Notes: a model not told the origin generated them from the letters alone. A DNA stretch of 64,000 nucleotides from Bradyrhizobium zhengyangense (GCF_022012435.1 NZ_JAKLUA010000001.1:1178001-1242000); one strand, 5' to 3'; positions 18,687-27,028 are shown, counted from the stretch's first letter. Program-made: numbers and translations.

Positions 18687-19397
18687 TCAAGTCTTGCTGC
18701 TTGCGACAGTCCGTCGCCTTGCGGGCGCGGCCTGATCCAGTGCGGGCGCCTGGAACGCCGCGACAGTGGCCTGCACCAATTGCTCGATGGCGCTGGCGGC
18801 ATCGCTGCCATCGGCCTCGCCACGCGACAGGCGCGAGACACGGTCCGGCGTCACCAGCGAGTAATAGAGCGCGCCGAGCAGGAAGTGGCTGCGCCAGACG
18901 ATGTCGGTGCGCGGAATGTGCGGCAGGCTTTCGTGGATCGCGTCGATGAAGGCGTGACTGGTGTCGTCAAACGTCTGCGCGATGATTTTTCGCGCGACCT
19001 CGTTGCCCTCGGCCGACATCACCGCGCGCAGACGCGTGAAGCGCGCCCCACCGCCGGCGAGATCGCTACCCGAGGTAAAGGCCGGCACCACATAGGCCCG
19101 CACGATCGCTTCCAGCCGGTCCTGGAGATCGCGCACGCGCTTGGCGGCGGCGAGCAGCTCGGAGCGGCGCAGGTTCATCGGGCCGCAATGCCGCCGGTAG
19201 ATCTCCAGCAGCAGGCCGTCCTTGGTCTTGAAATGATAGGTGACGCTGCCGGGATTGGCCCCGGCCGCATGCGCGATATCGCGCACCGAGACGGCGTTGA
19301 AGCCGTTGGTGGCGAACAGCTCCTCGGCCGCGGCGAGGATCGCCTCGCGCATATTCGGCTTGCGGGTCGTTTCCTTGCTGGTGGGCTTGCGTGCCAT
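18687..19397 (-). CDS. TetR-family transcriptional regulator
   Basis: A 236-residue repressor-type protein. The helix-turn-helix lies at about residues 15-60 (REAILAAAEELFATNGFNAV, then VRDIAHAAGANPGSVTYHF). The C-terminal region has the form of the TetR_C domain found in RutR/CerR-like regulators. It faces the divergent TctC gene and precedes the aromatic-acid operon on the same strand. A perfect palindrome starts five bases upstream of the ATG, and an almost identical promoter stands before the dioxygenase at 40.4 kb. Autoregulation and control of both loci are therefore likely. The ATG has no ribosome site, and the mRNA may be leaderless. Confidence 0.92.
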   Translation of the reverse strand: MARKPTSKETTRKPNMREAILAAAEELFATNGFNAVSVRDIAHAAGANPGSVTYHFKTKDGLLLEIYRRHCGPMNLRRSELLAAAKRVRDLQDRLEAIVRAYVVPAFTSGSDLAGGGARFTRLRAVMSAEGNEVARKIIAQTFDDTSHAFIDAIHESLPHIPRTDIVWRSHFLLGALYYSLVTPDRVSRLSRGEADGSDAASAIEQLVQATVAAFQAPALDQAAPARRRTVASSKT

Positions 19398-19401
19398 CTG
19401 A

Positions 19402-19419
19402 TTTGTACTATCGTACAAA
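19402..19419. promoter_or_regulatory. TetR operator in the tetR/tctC divergent promoter
   Basis: Perfect inverted repeat TTTGTAC-TATC-GTACAAA, with 7-base arms and a 4-base centre. On the minus strand a TTGACG (-35 type) at 19431-19436 places a -10 region inside the palindrome, so binding would block tetR transcription. The 40 bases 19401-19440 match 40501-40540 at 36 positions. Confidence 0.8.
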
Positions 19420-19510
19420 AGATCAGGTCTCGTCAACAAAAACCACGAGCAACGCCCGGAGCGCCTCGAAGAGCTCCGCGGGCACGAATGCTCTCAGGGA
19501 GTGCTGAAAT

Positions 19511-20491
19511 ATGCTGGGGTTGAATACGACGATCGGCCGCCTGATGCTCGGCGCCGGTCTGCTGCTCGCTTGCGGCGCCGCGCGTGCCGCCGACCTCTAT
19601 CCGAGCAAGCCGGTCCATATCCTCGTGCCCTACGCGGCAGGCGGGGCCGTCGACGTGCTCGCCCGCACGCTCGGCCAGGCTCTCGCGAAAAACTGGGGCC
19701 AGCAGCCCGTGATCGACAACCGCCCCGGCGCCGGCGGCATCGTCGCCTCGCAGGCGCTGACGCAGGCCGCGCCCGACGGCTACACGCTGATCCTGGTCGC
19801 CAGCGGCCATCCGCTCAACCAGTTCATCTATCCGAGCGTGCCCTACGACACGTTCAAGGACTTTACCGCGATCACCGAAGTCGCCTCGTCACCGCTCGCG
19901 ATCGTCGTGGCCAAGGACAGCCCCTACAAAACCCTCGGCGATCTCCTCGCCGCCGCGAAGAAAGAACCGGACAAGCTCTCCTACGGCATGTCCGGCAACG
20001 GCACCTCGGCACATCTCGCCGGCGAGCTGCTGAAACACATGTCCGGCACCAGGATCGTCGCGATCCCCTACAAGGGCGGCGCGCCGGCGCTGACCGCCGT
20101 GATATCAGGCGAGATTCCGCTCAGCATCAATCCACTCGCTGAGGCGATCGGCCAGCTCGACGGCGGCCCCGTACGCGCGCTCGCGGTGACTTCGGCCGAG
20201 CGCTCCAAGGCACTGCCCAATGTGCCGACAGTCGCTGAATCAGGCGTATCAGGTTATGACGTCTCGGTCTGGTGGGGCATGCTGGGACCTGCAAAAATGC
20301 CGCCCGAGATCGTTGCAAAGCTCGAGGCCGATCTGAAGGCTGTGCTCCAGGACCCGAGCGTGATCTCCACGCTGAGCAAGATCGGCGCTACTCCGGTGGG
20401 CTCGTCAGCCAAGGATTTTGACGCCTACATGCACGCCGAGGCTACCAAATGGGAGCCGGTGCTGAAGGCCGCTGACATCCGCGCGCAATGA
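19511..20491 (+). CDS. Tripartite tricarboxylate transporter binding protein (TctC/Bug family)
   Basis: A 326-residue periplasmic solute receptor. The signal peptide runs to about residue 27 (LLACGAARAA). The Bug-family start follows, YPSKPVHILVPYAAGGAVDV, with later marks YGMSGNGTSAHLAGELLK and PYKGGAPALTAVISGEI. No TctA/TctB membrane genes lie next to it, which is common for these large families. It is divergent from the TetR gene and shares its operator region, so it may bind the aromatic or dicarboxylic acid used by the adjacent operon. Confidence 0.92.
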   Translation: MLGLNTTIGRLMLGAGLLLACGAARAADLYPSKPVHILVPYAAGGAVDVLARTLGQALAKNWGQQPVIDNRPGAGGIVASQALTQAAPDGYTLILVASGHPLNQFIYPSVPYDTFKDFTAITEVASSPLAIVVAKDSPYKTLGDLLAAAKKEPDKLSYGMSGNGTSAHLAGELLKHMSGTRIVAIPYKGGAPALTAVISGEIPLSINPLAEAIGQLDGGPVRALAVTSAERSKALPNVPTVAESGVSGYDVSVWWGMLGPAKMPPEIVAKLEADLKAVLQDPSVISTLSKIGATPVGSSAKDFDAYMHAEATKWEPVLKAADIRAQ

Positions 20492-20501
20492 GGATCCCCT
20501 C

Positions 20502-21647
20502 TTAGTTGCGCGCGCTCGCCCGCATCTTCTCCGACGCCGTCGCGTGCTGCAGGAATTCGACATCACCGCCTCCTCCCGACGGGATCAGGATGGCACGCTC
20601 GCGCGGCAGGGCCTCCGGCATCTCGTCGCGGATGAAGGCGATCAGCTTCTCCCTGACCTCGCAGCGCAGATCCCAGGATTGCGGCGCATTCCTCGCGCTA
20701 ACCAGCGCGCGCAGTTCGATGGTACGATGGTCCGCGTCGATCACCTGGAGATTGACCACTGCGCCGTCCCAAAGCTTGGAGTCCTTCACCACACCCTTCA
20801 GCCATTGCCGGATACGCGGCACGTCGGCGCGATAGTCGACATGGAGCGCGATGACACCGATCAGGGAGGCCGTGTCGCGTGTCCAGTTCTGGAACGGCTT
20901 TTCGATGAAATAGGACAGCGGCACCACCATGCGGCGCCAGTCCCACAGTCGGATCACGACATACGTCGCCGCGATGTCCTCAACCCAGCCCCACTCGTTC
21001 TCGATGATCACGGCATCCTCGATGCGGATCGGCTGGGTGATGGCGATCTGCAGGCCCGCGATCAGATTGCTGAGCAGCGGCCGCGCCGCCAGACCGACGA
21101 TGATACCGGCGGCGCCAGCCGAGGCGAACAGGCTGACGCCGTATTGCCTGACCGAGTCGAACGTCATCAGCGCCGTCGACACCGTGATGATCACGATGAT
21201 GATGTCGGTCACGCGCTTGAACACGCGCACTTGCGTCACGTGCTTTCGCGCGACGAAGTTTTCGGTGACGTCGCGAAAATTCTGCAAATAGCGCGCCGCG
21301 CTCATGTCGACGATCCGGATCGAGATCCAGCCGATCAGCGCGATGAAGGCGACGATGAACAGGCGCGTCAACGGCGTGCGGAACGCATCGTCCAACGGCG
21401 CGAGCGGCAGAACCAGCGCGACGGCCGCAAGGCACAGCGCGAGCTGCGCCGGGCCGGACGTGCGTTCGATGAACACGCTGAGCAGCGGAAGCCGGGTTCC
21501 GAAGGTGCGGTTGAGCAGCCAGGCCGCGAGCCGATAGAACGAGAGCGCGATCAGCATCGCCCCGGCGACCAGGCCGAGACCGATAAACCATGACGGTACC
21601 CACCCGAACATCCTGTCGATGTCGGTCATGACGGCTTGGCGATTCAT
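20502..21647 (-). CDS. MscS-family mechanosensitive ion channel
   Basis: A 381-residue membrane protein. Four to five helices occupy about residues 17-190; the pore helix reads LFASAGAAGIIVGLAARPLLSN, like TM3 of MscS, followed by the beta domain with QPIRIEDAVIIENEWGWVEDI. The C-terminal part continues as the alpha-beta domain. The ATG at 21647 has GGGG nine bases upstream; an ATG six codons later is an alternative. It converges on the tctC gene with ten bases between them. The role would be osmotic safety valve or ion conductance in the inner membrane. Confidence 0.92.
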   Translation of the reverse strand: MNRQAVMTDIDRMFGWVPSWFIGLGLVAGAMLIALSFYRLAAWLLNRTFGTRLPLLSVFIERTSGPAQLALCLAAVALVLPLAPLDDAFRTPLTRLFIVAFIALIGWISIRIVDMSAARYLQNFRDVTENFVARKHVTQVRVFKRVTDIIIVIITVSTALMTFDSVRQYGVSLFASAGAAGIIVGLAARPLLSNLIAGLQIAITQPIRIEDAVIIENEWGWVEDIAATYVVIRLWDWRRMVVPLSYFIEKPFQNWTRDTASLIGVIALHVDYRADVPRIRQWLKGVVKDSKLWDGAVVNLQVIDADHRTIELRALVSARNAPQSWDLRCEVREKLIAFIRDEMPEALPRERAILIPSGGGGDVEFLQHATASEKMRASARN

Positions 21648-21769
21648 TCATGTCCCCGCAATTGCGTTGGCGACCCAACGCTCTCCCCGCGGCTTCGCTC
21701 CCACGCTCAGTGCAATGCAGCATCCCTCTGGTGCAACCGTCGCCAAATTGCGCTATTTTGTTGGCTATC

Positions 21770-23020
21770 ATGACTCGCCGAACCGGCAGCGCCGATCTTC
21801 CCTTGCACACTGGACGGGTTCCGCCGTGGCTTGCGAGCCGCATGGCGTCGTTGGGCGCCATCGTCACGCAGGCGATTGTGCTGCATTATGGCCGCGATGC
21901 GTTCATGCAGCGGCTCTCGCACCCGTTCTGGTTCCAGTCGTTCGGCGCCGTGATGGGGATGGACTGGCATTCCTCAGGCATCACGACGTCGGTGATCGGC
22001 GCGCTGAAGCGAGGGCTTGGCCCGCTCCAGGACGAGCTCGGCATCTATGTCTGCGGCGGCCGCGGCCAGCATTCGCGCAAGACGCCGGACGAGCTGTTGC
22101 AGCTCGGCAATCGCGTCGGCTTCGACGGCGTAAAGCTCACGCGCGCCAGCCGCCTCGTGGCCAAGGTTGACAGTGCCGCCGTGCAGGATGGCTTTGATCT
22201 CTATCTGCACGGCTTCTTCGTCACCGCTGACGGCAAATGGACGGTGGTGCAGCAGGGCATGAACGGCGACAAGCGCCAGGCCCGCCGCTATCACTGGCAT
22301 TCGGAAGCGTTAAAGAGTTTTGTCGACGCGCCCCACAGCGCCATTGACGGGCCGCAGCAGGGCGAAATCGTCAATCTCACCGACCATCGCGCCGAAACCT
22401 CGCGCAACGCACAGCTCGAGCTGCTCAACGATCTCGGCCCCGATCGCATCCTCACCGAATTCGAGCGGCTCTCGGGCACTGCGCCCGAGCCTGCACAAGC
22501 GCTGCTGCCGCATCTGATCATGCCCGCCCATCACGACGTCAGGCCGAAAGATGTGTTCGCACGCCGCTTGCACGGTACGCTCGCCGCAGCAGCCGAACGC
22601 GGACCAGTTGATTTCCCTGAGCTGTTGCTGACGCCGGGTGTCGGCGCGCGCACCGTGCGATCGCTGGCGATGGTCGCCGAGGTCGTGCACGGCGCGCCCT
22701 ATCGCTTCAAGGACCCTGCGCGCTTCTCGCTCGCCCATGGCGGCAAGGACCGGCATCCCTACCCCGTTCCGATCAAGGTCTATGACGAGACCATCCGCGT
22801 GCTGAAGGGCGCAATCCAGAGCGCAAAACTCGGACGCGAGGAAGAGATGCAGGCGATCAAGCGCCTCGACGATCAGGCACGGCGGCTTGAGCGCACCGCA
22901 AGCGGACCATCGGTCGAAGCCTACATCGCCGGTGAGCGTGAAGTCTCGCCGGATCTCGACGGCCGCTCGGTGTTCGGCTGGGAGCGCGATCTCGCCGCGT
23001 CGCGCAAATCGACGGGGTGA
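21770..23020 (+). CDS. DUF763 domain protein
   Basis: A 416-residue protein matching DUF763 over nearly its whole length. Marks are LPLHTGRVPPWLASRM at the N terminus, SFGAVMGMDWHSSGITTSV, YVCGGRGQHSRKTP, a central basic NGDKRQARRYHWHSEA, and LLTPGVGARTVRSLAMVAE, which resembles a helix-hairpin-helix. The helix-hairpin-helix and the basic middle suggest contact with nucleic acid, but no function is established. The start at 21770 is chosen because the family begins at MTRRTGS; a longer frame upstream lacks family similarity. The last 100 bases overlap the convergent P450 gene. Confidence 0.85.
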   Translation: MTRRTGSADLPLHTGRVPPWLASRMASLGAIVTQAIVLHYGRDAFMQRLSHPFWFQSFGAVMGMDWHSSGITTSVIGALKRGLGPLQDELGIYVCGGRGQHSRKTPDELLQLGNRVGFDGVKLTRASRLVAKVDSAAVQDGFDLYLHGFFVTADGKWTVVQQGMNGDKRQARRYHWHSEALKSFVDAPHSAIDGPQQGEIVNLTDHRAETSRNAQLELLNDLGPDRILTEFERLSGTAPEPAQALLPHLIMPAHHDVRPKDVFARRLHGTLAAAAERGPVDFPELLLTPGVGARTVRSLAMVAEVVHGAPYRFKDPARFSLAHGGKDRHPYPVPIKVYDETIRVLKGAIQSAKLGREEEMQAIKRLDDQARRLERTASGPSVEAYIAGEREVSPDLDGRSVFGWERDLAASRKSTG

Positions 23021-24228
23021 CCATCCGACGCGATGACCGGCAGTTTTGCAATCGCGCGAAGGCCCGGCCGCTTGCGCCAATGGATCTGCGACGGATCGAC
23101 TGCGAGACCGAGCCGCGGCCAGCGGGTGAACAGCGCCTGAAGCGCGCAGGCGCCCTCGATCCGCGCCAGCTGATGCCCCAGGCAGAAATGGATTCCGGTG
23201 CCGAAGGAGATATGGCGGTTGGGCTTGCGTTCGAGATCGAGGCGCTCCGGCTGCTCGTGAACCGCCGGATCCATATTCGCGGCGGCGAGCATCACCATGA
23301 CGCGATCGCCCTTCTTCACGCGCACGCCTTCGAGATCGACATCCCGCCGCACGTAGCGCGGCTTAGAAAACTGCACCGGCGAGACGAAGCGCAGAAACTC
23401 TTCGACGGCGAGCCCGGCGCGACTCCAGTCCTGTTCCATCCAGTCTCGCAATCCCGGATTTCTGAGCAGCTCGTAGACCGAGCCGCTGATCAGATGCGTG
23501 GTGGTCTCCGAGCCCGCCGCCAGCAGCAGGAACACCATCGAGACCATTTCGTCCGGCGTGATCTCGCCTCCCTCGCGTTCGACCTGGACCAGCTCGGCAA
23601 TCAGGCCCTCGCCGCCCCGCTCGCGCGCGATCTGCAACTGCCCTTCGAGGTAGCCACGCATCTTGCGGAACGCGAACAGCAGGCGAAAGAAACTGACGAC
23701 GTTCGTCAGTGAGGACATCGCATTGGCCCAGGCGATGAAGCGCGGGCGATCGGCCATTGGCAGGCCGAGCAGCTCGGAGATCACCGACAGCGGCAGGATA
23801 CGCGCATAGCGCTCAACCAGATCGGCCGGGCTGCCGTTCGCAAACAGCTCATCGGCCAGACCATCCGCAATGGCGCGGATGCGTGGCTCCATCGCCACGA
23901 TGGCGCGGCGGCGAAAGGCTTCGTCCACAATGCTGCGCAGCCGTGTATGGTCCGGCTCGTCCATCGTCAGCATGTTGTTGGCGATCGTCCTGACCAGCCC
24001 TGGCATCCACCAGCGCAGGCCTGCCACCTCGCCGTCTTCCTTGCGCAGTGTGAAGATGGCGCTGTCCTTCAGCACCTGCGCGGTGGCATCGTGGGTGGTG
24101 GTGATCCAGACGTCGCCAACAAGAGGAAAGCGGGTCGCGACCACGGGGCCTTGCGCGCGCAGCGCGGCGATGGCCGTGGGCGGATCGCGAAAGAAGGCCT
24201 CGCTGGTGAAATCGAGGCGCGGTGCCAT
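22921..24228 (-). CDS. Cytochrome P450
   Basis: A 435-residue soluble bacterial P450. The I-helix is LLAAGSETTTHLI, the K-helix ExxR is in VEEFLRFVSP, and the heme-cysteine loop is ISFGTGIHFCLGHQ. The C terminus extends about 25 residues beyond the usual end and covers the last 100 bases of the convergent DUF763 gene. No ferredoxin or ferredoxin reductase is directly adjacent, although a ferredoxin-NADP reductase lies 500 bases upstream and could contribute electrons. Substrate unknown. Confidence 0.93.
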   Translation of the reverse strand: MAPRLDFTSEAFFRDPPTAIAALRAQGPVVATRFPLVGDVWITTTHDATAQVLKDSAIFTLRKEDGEVAGLRWWMPGLVRTIANNMLTMDEPDHTRLRSIVDEAFRRRAIVAMEPRIRAIADGLADELFANGSPADLVERYARILPLSVISELLGLPMADRPRFIAWANAMSSLTNVVSFFRLLFAFRKMRGYLEGQLQIARERGGEGLIAELVQVEREGGEITPDEMVSMVFLLLAAGSETTTHLISGSVYELLRNPGLRDWMEQDWSRAGLAVEEFLRFVSPVQFSKPRYVRRDVDLEGVRVKKGDRVMVMLAAANMDPAVHEQPERLDLERKPNRHISFGTGIHFCLGHQLARIEGACALQALFTRWPRLGLAVDPSQIHWRKRPGLRAIAKLPVIASDGHPVDLRDAARSRSQPNTERPSRSGETSRSPAM

Positions 24229-24308
24229 GGGATCACCGAATTGGTTGGTGGCGCCTCAACCAGATGGTGAGCGAGGCCAATGGCGCAAGGGCCGGAACCG
24301 GCTTTTCG

Positions 24309-24635
24309 CTATCCCCGCCCCGGCGAGCGTGGCCCGGTCTTGCGCTGCTGTTGCGTCGTATAGGCATCCCAATGGCTCCAGCTGCCATTGCTGAGGCTTT
24401 GCAGATCAGTGCCGAGCGGCCTGCGCGTGCGCTTGTCATGCTCTGCGATGATGCGCTCGGACTGCGCGATCTTGCGCTTGAGGTCCCCGATCGTCTTCTG
24501 GGTCTGGCCGTTGCGCTTGGAGGACGCGATCTCGCCCATCGTGAAGCGCGCGGTCTCCAGCGCCTTCAACTCGGCGCGGTTTCTCTTCAACTGAACCCGG
24601 TGCCAGGCGATGTTGCTGTCGCTGTCCGCAACCAT
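24309..24635 (-). CDS. Hypothetical coiled-coil protein
   Basis: A 108-residue, very polar protein beginning MVADSDSNIAWHRVQLKRN. Residues about 10-70 form a charged helical stretch with KTIGDLKRKIAQSERIIAEH, likely a coiled coil. The tail is rich in Gly, Ser, Arg and Gln. CGGAG lies upstream of the ATG chosen here. I do not recognise a family. It lies between the P450 and the ferredoxin-NADP reductase, on the same strand as both. Confidence 0.6.
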   Translation of the reverse strand: MVADSDSNIAWHRVQLKRNRAELKALETARFTMGEIASSKRNGQTQKTIGDLKRKIAQSERIIAEHDKRTRRPLGTDLQSLSNGSWSHWDAYTTQQQRKTGPRSPGRG

Positions 24636-24741
24636 GTGGGAACTCCGCTGATTCGCTCCCACAGTGTATCAAGCGCCGAATCGGCGGGGCAACGCCCGCG
24701 CCGCGGCGAAAATACGGTCTTATTGCGAGAAAGCGCTGCGT

Positions 24742-25515
24742 TTAGCGCTCGGCGAACGCCTTCTCGACCACAAACTGGGCAGGCTCGCCGTGGTTGCCCT
24801 CGACGAAGCCGCGCTCGCCCAGCAGTACGCGGGTATCCGCCACCAGCGCCGGGCTGCCGCAAATCATGACGCGGTCATGGGCGGCCTCGATGGCCGGCAA
24901 ACCGATATCGGTGAACAGCTTCCCTGAGGTGATGAGGTCGGTGATGCGGCCGCGGTTGCGGAAGGGATCCCGGGTCACGGTCGGATAGTAGATCAGCTGG
25001 TTCTGGATGTACTCGCCGAGCATTTCGTCCTTCGGCAAATGCTCGGTGATCATCTCGCCATAGGCGAGTTCCTTGACGTGACGGCAGCCGTGCAGCAGCA
25101 CGACCTTCTCGAACCGCTCGTAGGTTTCAGGATCCTTGATCACGCTCAGGAACGGCGCAAGGCCGGTGCCGGTGCCGATCAGGTAGAGGTTGCGCCCCGC
25201 TTCCAGATTGTCGATGACAAGCGTGCCGGTGGCCTTGCGGCTGACGATGATCTCGTCGCCTTGCTTCAGATGCTGGAGCCGCGAGGTCAGCGGACCGTCA
25301 GGCACCTTGATCGAGAAGAATTCGAGGGTGTCCTCGTAATTGGCACTGGCGACGCTGTAGGCCCGCAGCAGCGGCTTCTCGCCGACCTTGAGCCCGATCA
25401 TGGTGAATTCGCCGTTACGGAAACGGAAGGTCGGGCTGCGGGTGGTCTTGAAGGAGAACAGCGTGTCGGTCCAGTGGTGGACGCTCAAAACGCTTTCCTG
25501 ATTGAAATTGCTCAT
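24742..25515 (-). CDS. fpr: Ferredoxin-NADP+ reductase
   Basis: A 257-residue FAD enzyme of the bacterial ferredoxin/flavodoxin-NADP reductase type. The FAD motif is LLRAYSVASANYEDTLEF, with the PDGPLTSRL loop. The NADP-binding strand is LYLIGTGTGLAPFLSVI and the C-terminal part has VMICGSPALVADTR. It exchanges electrons between NADPH and ferredoxin. It faces the enamidase gene across 157 bases that hold two palindromes of the MarR type found at the nicA/hnr promoter. This makes it a good candidate for feeding ferredoxin to the 6-hydroxynicotinate reductase; no ferredoxin gene is seen in the window. A housekeeping fpr role remains possible. Confidence 0.93.
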   Translation of the reverse strand: MSNFNQESVLSVHHWTDTLFSFKTTRSPTFRFRNGEFTMIGLKVGEKPLLRAYSVASANYEDTLEFFSIKVPDGPLTSRLQHLKQGDEIIVSRKATGTLVIDNLEAGRNLYLIGTGTGLAPFLSVIKDPETYERFEKVVLLHGCRHVKELAYGEMITEHLPKDEMLGEYIQNQLIYYPTVTRDPFRNRGRITDLITSGKLFTDIGLPAIEAAHDRVMICGSPALVADTRVLLGERGFVEGNHGEPAQFVVEKAFAER

Positions 25516-25566
25516 CTCACCCTTCCGTTTCGCTTCTCTGCGGTTCCGAGGCGGTCAGCTATGCGT

Positions 25567-25596
25567 CGTTTGTACACGATCATTCGTACACTAATG
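25567..25596. promoter_or_regulatory. Two tandem MarR-type operator sites between fpr and enamidase
   Basis: Two imperfect palindromes with centres 14 bases apart: TTTGT-AC-ACGAT at 25569-25580 and CATTCGT-AC-ACTAATG at 25581-25596. Both fit TTYGT-NN-ACRAA with one mismatch, the pattern also found at 35212-35223 and 35364-35375. They lie in the divergent promoter region. Confidence 0.6.
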
Positions 25597-25672
25597 AATA
25601 ATCCTGCTTGATCCCGCGGTCAAGGCTGCCCAAGATCGAAAGCGTTGCAGTTAGGAATTAGGAGCCCTTTCC

Positions 25673-26869
25673 ATGGCGCATGACGCACCCCAGGCTACCG
25701 GACCCTCGAAGCTGGTGATCCGCAATATCGGCCTGATCCTGTCCGGCGCCCTGGAAAAGCCGATCCTGGACGGCGACACCATCGTCGCCGAGAACGGCAA
25801 AATAACTGCGATCGGCCGCTACAAGGACCTCAACACGGAAGGTGCAACCACCATCGTCGATGCCAACGGCACGACGGTGACCCCCGGGCTGATCGACAGC
25901 CACGTCCATCCTGTGGCCGGCGACTGGACGCCGCGGCAGAACCAGATCAACTGGATCGACAGCTCGCTCCATGGCGGCATCACCACCATGATCTCGGCGG
26001 GTGAAGTGCACATGCCCGGCCGCCCTCGCGACGTCGTCGGGCTGAAGGCGATGGCGATCTTCGCCCAGCGCGCGTTCTGGACGCTTCGTCCGGGCGGCGT
26101 AAAGGTTCACGCCGGCGCGCCCGTGATCGAATGCGAAATGGTCGAGGAAGACTTCAAGGAGATGGCCGCCGCCGGCGTCAAGCTGCTCGGCGAAGTCGGC
26201 CTTGGCGGCGTCAAGGACGGCCCGACCGCGCGCAAGATGGTCGGTTGGGCGCGCAAATATGGCATCCAGAGCACGATCCACACCGGCGGCCCGTCGATCC
26301 CTGGCTCCGGCCTGATCGACAAGGACGTCGTGCTGGAGGCCGACACCGACGTGGTCGGCCACATCAATGGCGGACACACTGCCCTGCCCGATGACCAGAT
26401 CCGCTGCATCTGCGAGGGCTGCAAGCGCGGGCTCGAGATCGTTCACAACGGCAATGAGCGCTCGGCGCTCTACACGCTGCGCATCGCACGCGAGATGGGC
26501 GATCTGCACCGCGTCATCCTCGGCACCGACGGGCCGGCCGGCTCCGGGGTGCAGCCGCTCGGTATTTTGCGCATGGTCTCGATGCTGTCATCGATCGGCG
26601 AACTGCCGGCCGAGCTCGCGTTCTGTCTTGCCACCGGCAACACCGCGCGGATGCGCCAGCTCGACTGCGGCCTCATTGAAGTGGGCCGCGCTGCGGATTT
26701 CGTCATCATGGACAAGGCCCAGCACTCGCCCGGCAAGAACATTTTGGAGAGCGTCCAGCTCGGCGACCTCCCCGGCATCGGCATGACCATCATCGACGGC
26801 ATCGTGCGGACACAGCGCAGCCGGAATACACCGCCGGCAGGGAGAGTGCCGGAAGTGGTGGCGAAGTAA
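25673..26869 (+). CDS. ena: Enamidase (6-oxo-1,4,5,6-tetrahydronicotinate amidohydrolase)
   Basis: A 398-residue metal amidohydrolase resembling the bifunctional enamidase of Eubacterium barkeri, which hydrolyses 1,4,5,6-tetrahydro-6-oxonicotinate and releases ammonium to give 2-formylglutarate. Motifs in order: GLIDSHVHPVAGDWTPRQNQ (HxH), SSLHGGITTMISAGEVHMPG, LGEVGLGGVKDG (bridging glutamate), STIHTGGPSIPGS, GHINGGHTALPD, LGTDGPAGSG. The context is strong: a 6-hydroxynicotinate reductase and nicAB lie in the same block. It is divergent from fpr and convergent with the MarR gene. Start: ATG with AGGAGCCC upstream. Confidence 0.88.
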   Translation: MAHDAPQATGPSKLVIRNIGLILSGALEKPILDGDTIVAENGKITAIGRYKDLNTEGATTIVDANGTTVTPGLIDSHVHPVAGDWTPRQNQINWIDSSLHGGITTMISAGEVHMPGRPRDVVGLKAMAIFAQRAFWTLRPGGVKVHAGAPVIECEMVEEDFKEMAAAGVKLLGEVGLGGVKDGPTARKMVGWARKYGIQSTIHTGGPSIPGSGLIDKDVVLEADTDVVGHINGGHTALPDDQIRCICEGCKRGLEIVHNGNERSALYTLRIAREMGDLHRVILGTDGPAGSGVQPLGILRMVSMLSSIGELPAELAFCLATGNTARMRQLDCGLIEVGRAADFVIMDKAQHSPGKNILESVQLGDLPGIGMTIIDGIVRTQRSRNTPPAGRVPEVVAK

Positions 26870-26890
26870 TCTTTGCGCAAACACCAGACC

Positions 26891-27013
26891 CGTCATCCTG
26901 AGGTGCACGCCTTGCGGAGCAAGGCGGGCCTCGAAGGATGAAAAGGCCGAGATGGTGCAGCCGGGCCGTCGCCCTTCGAGGGCCGTTAAAGAAGCGGCCA
27001 CCTCAGGGTGACG
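26891..27013. repeat. Palindromic intergenic repeat between enamidase and MarR genes
   Basis: The ends CGTCATCCTGAGGTG and CACCTCAGGGTGACG are near-perfect inverted copies; inside, GCCTCGAAGGATG and CCCTTCGAGGGC form a further inverted pair. This layout is typical of abundant Bradyrhizobium intergenic repeats. It fills the space between two convergent genes and could act as a two-way terminator. Confidence 0.75.
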
Positions 27014-27028
27014 GTGAGAAACTAGAAA

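Noticed and set aside
21650..21769. Upstream extension of the DUF763 frame
   Set aside because: The extra 40 residues show no family likeness and overlap the promoter region of the divergent MscS gene.
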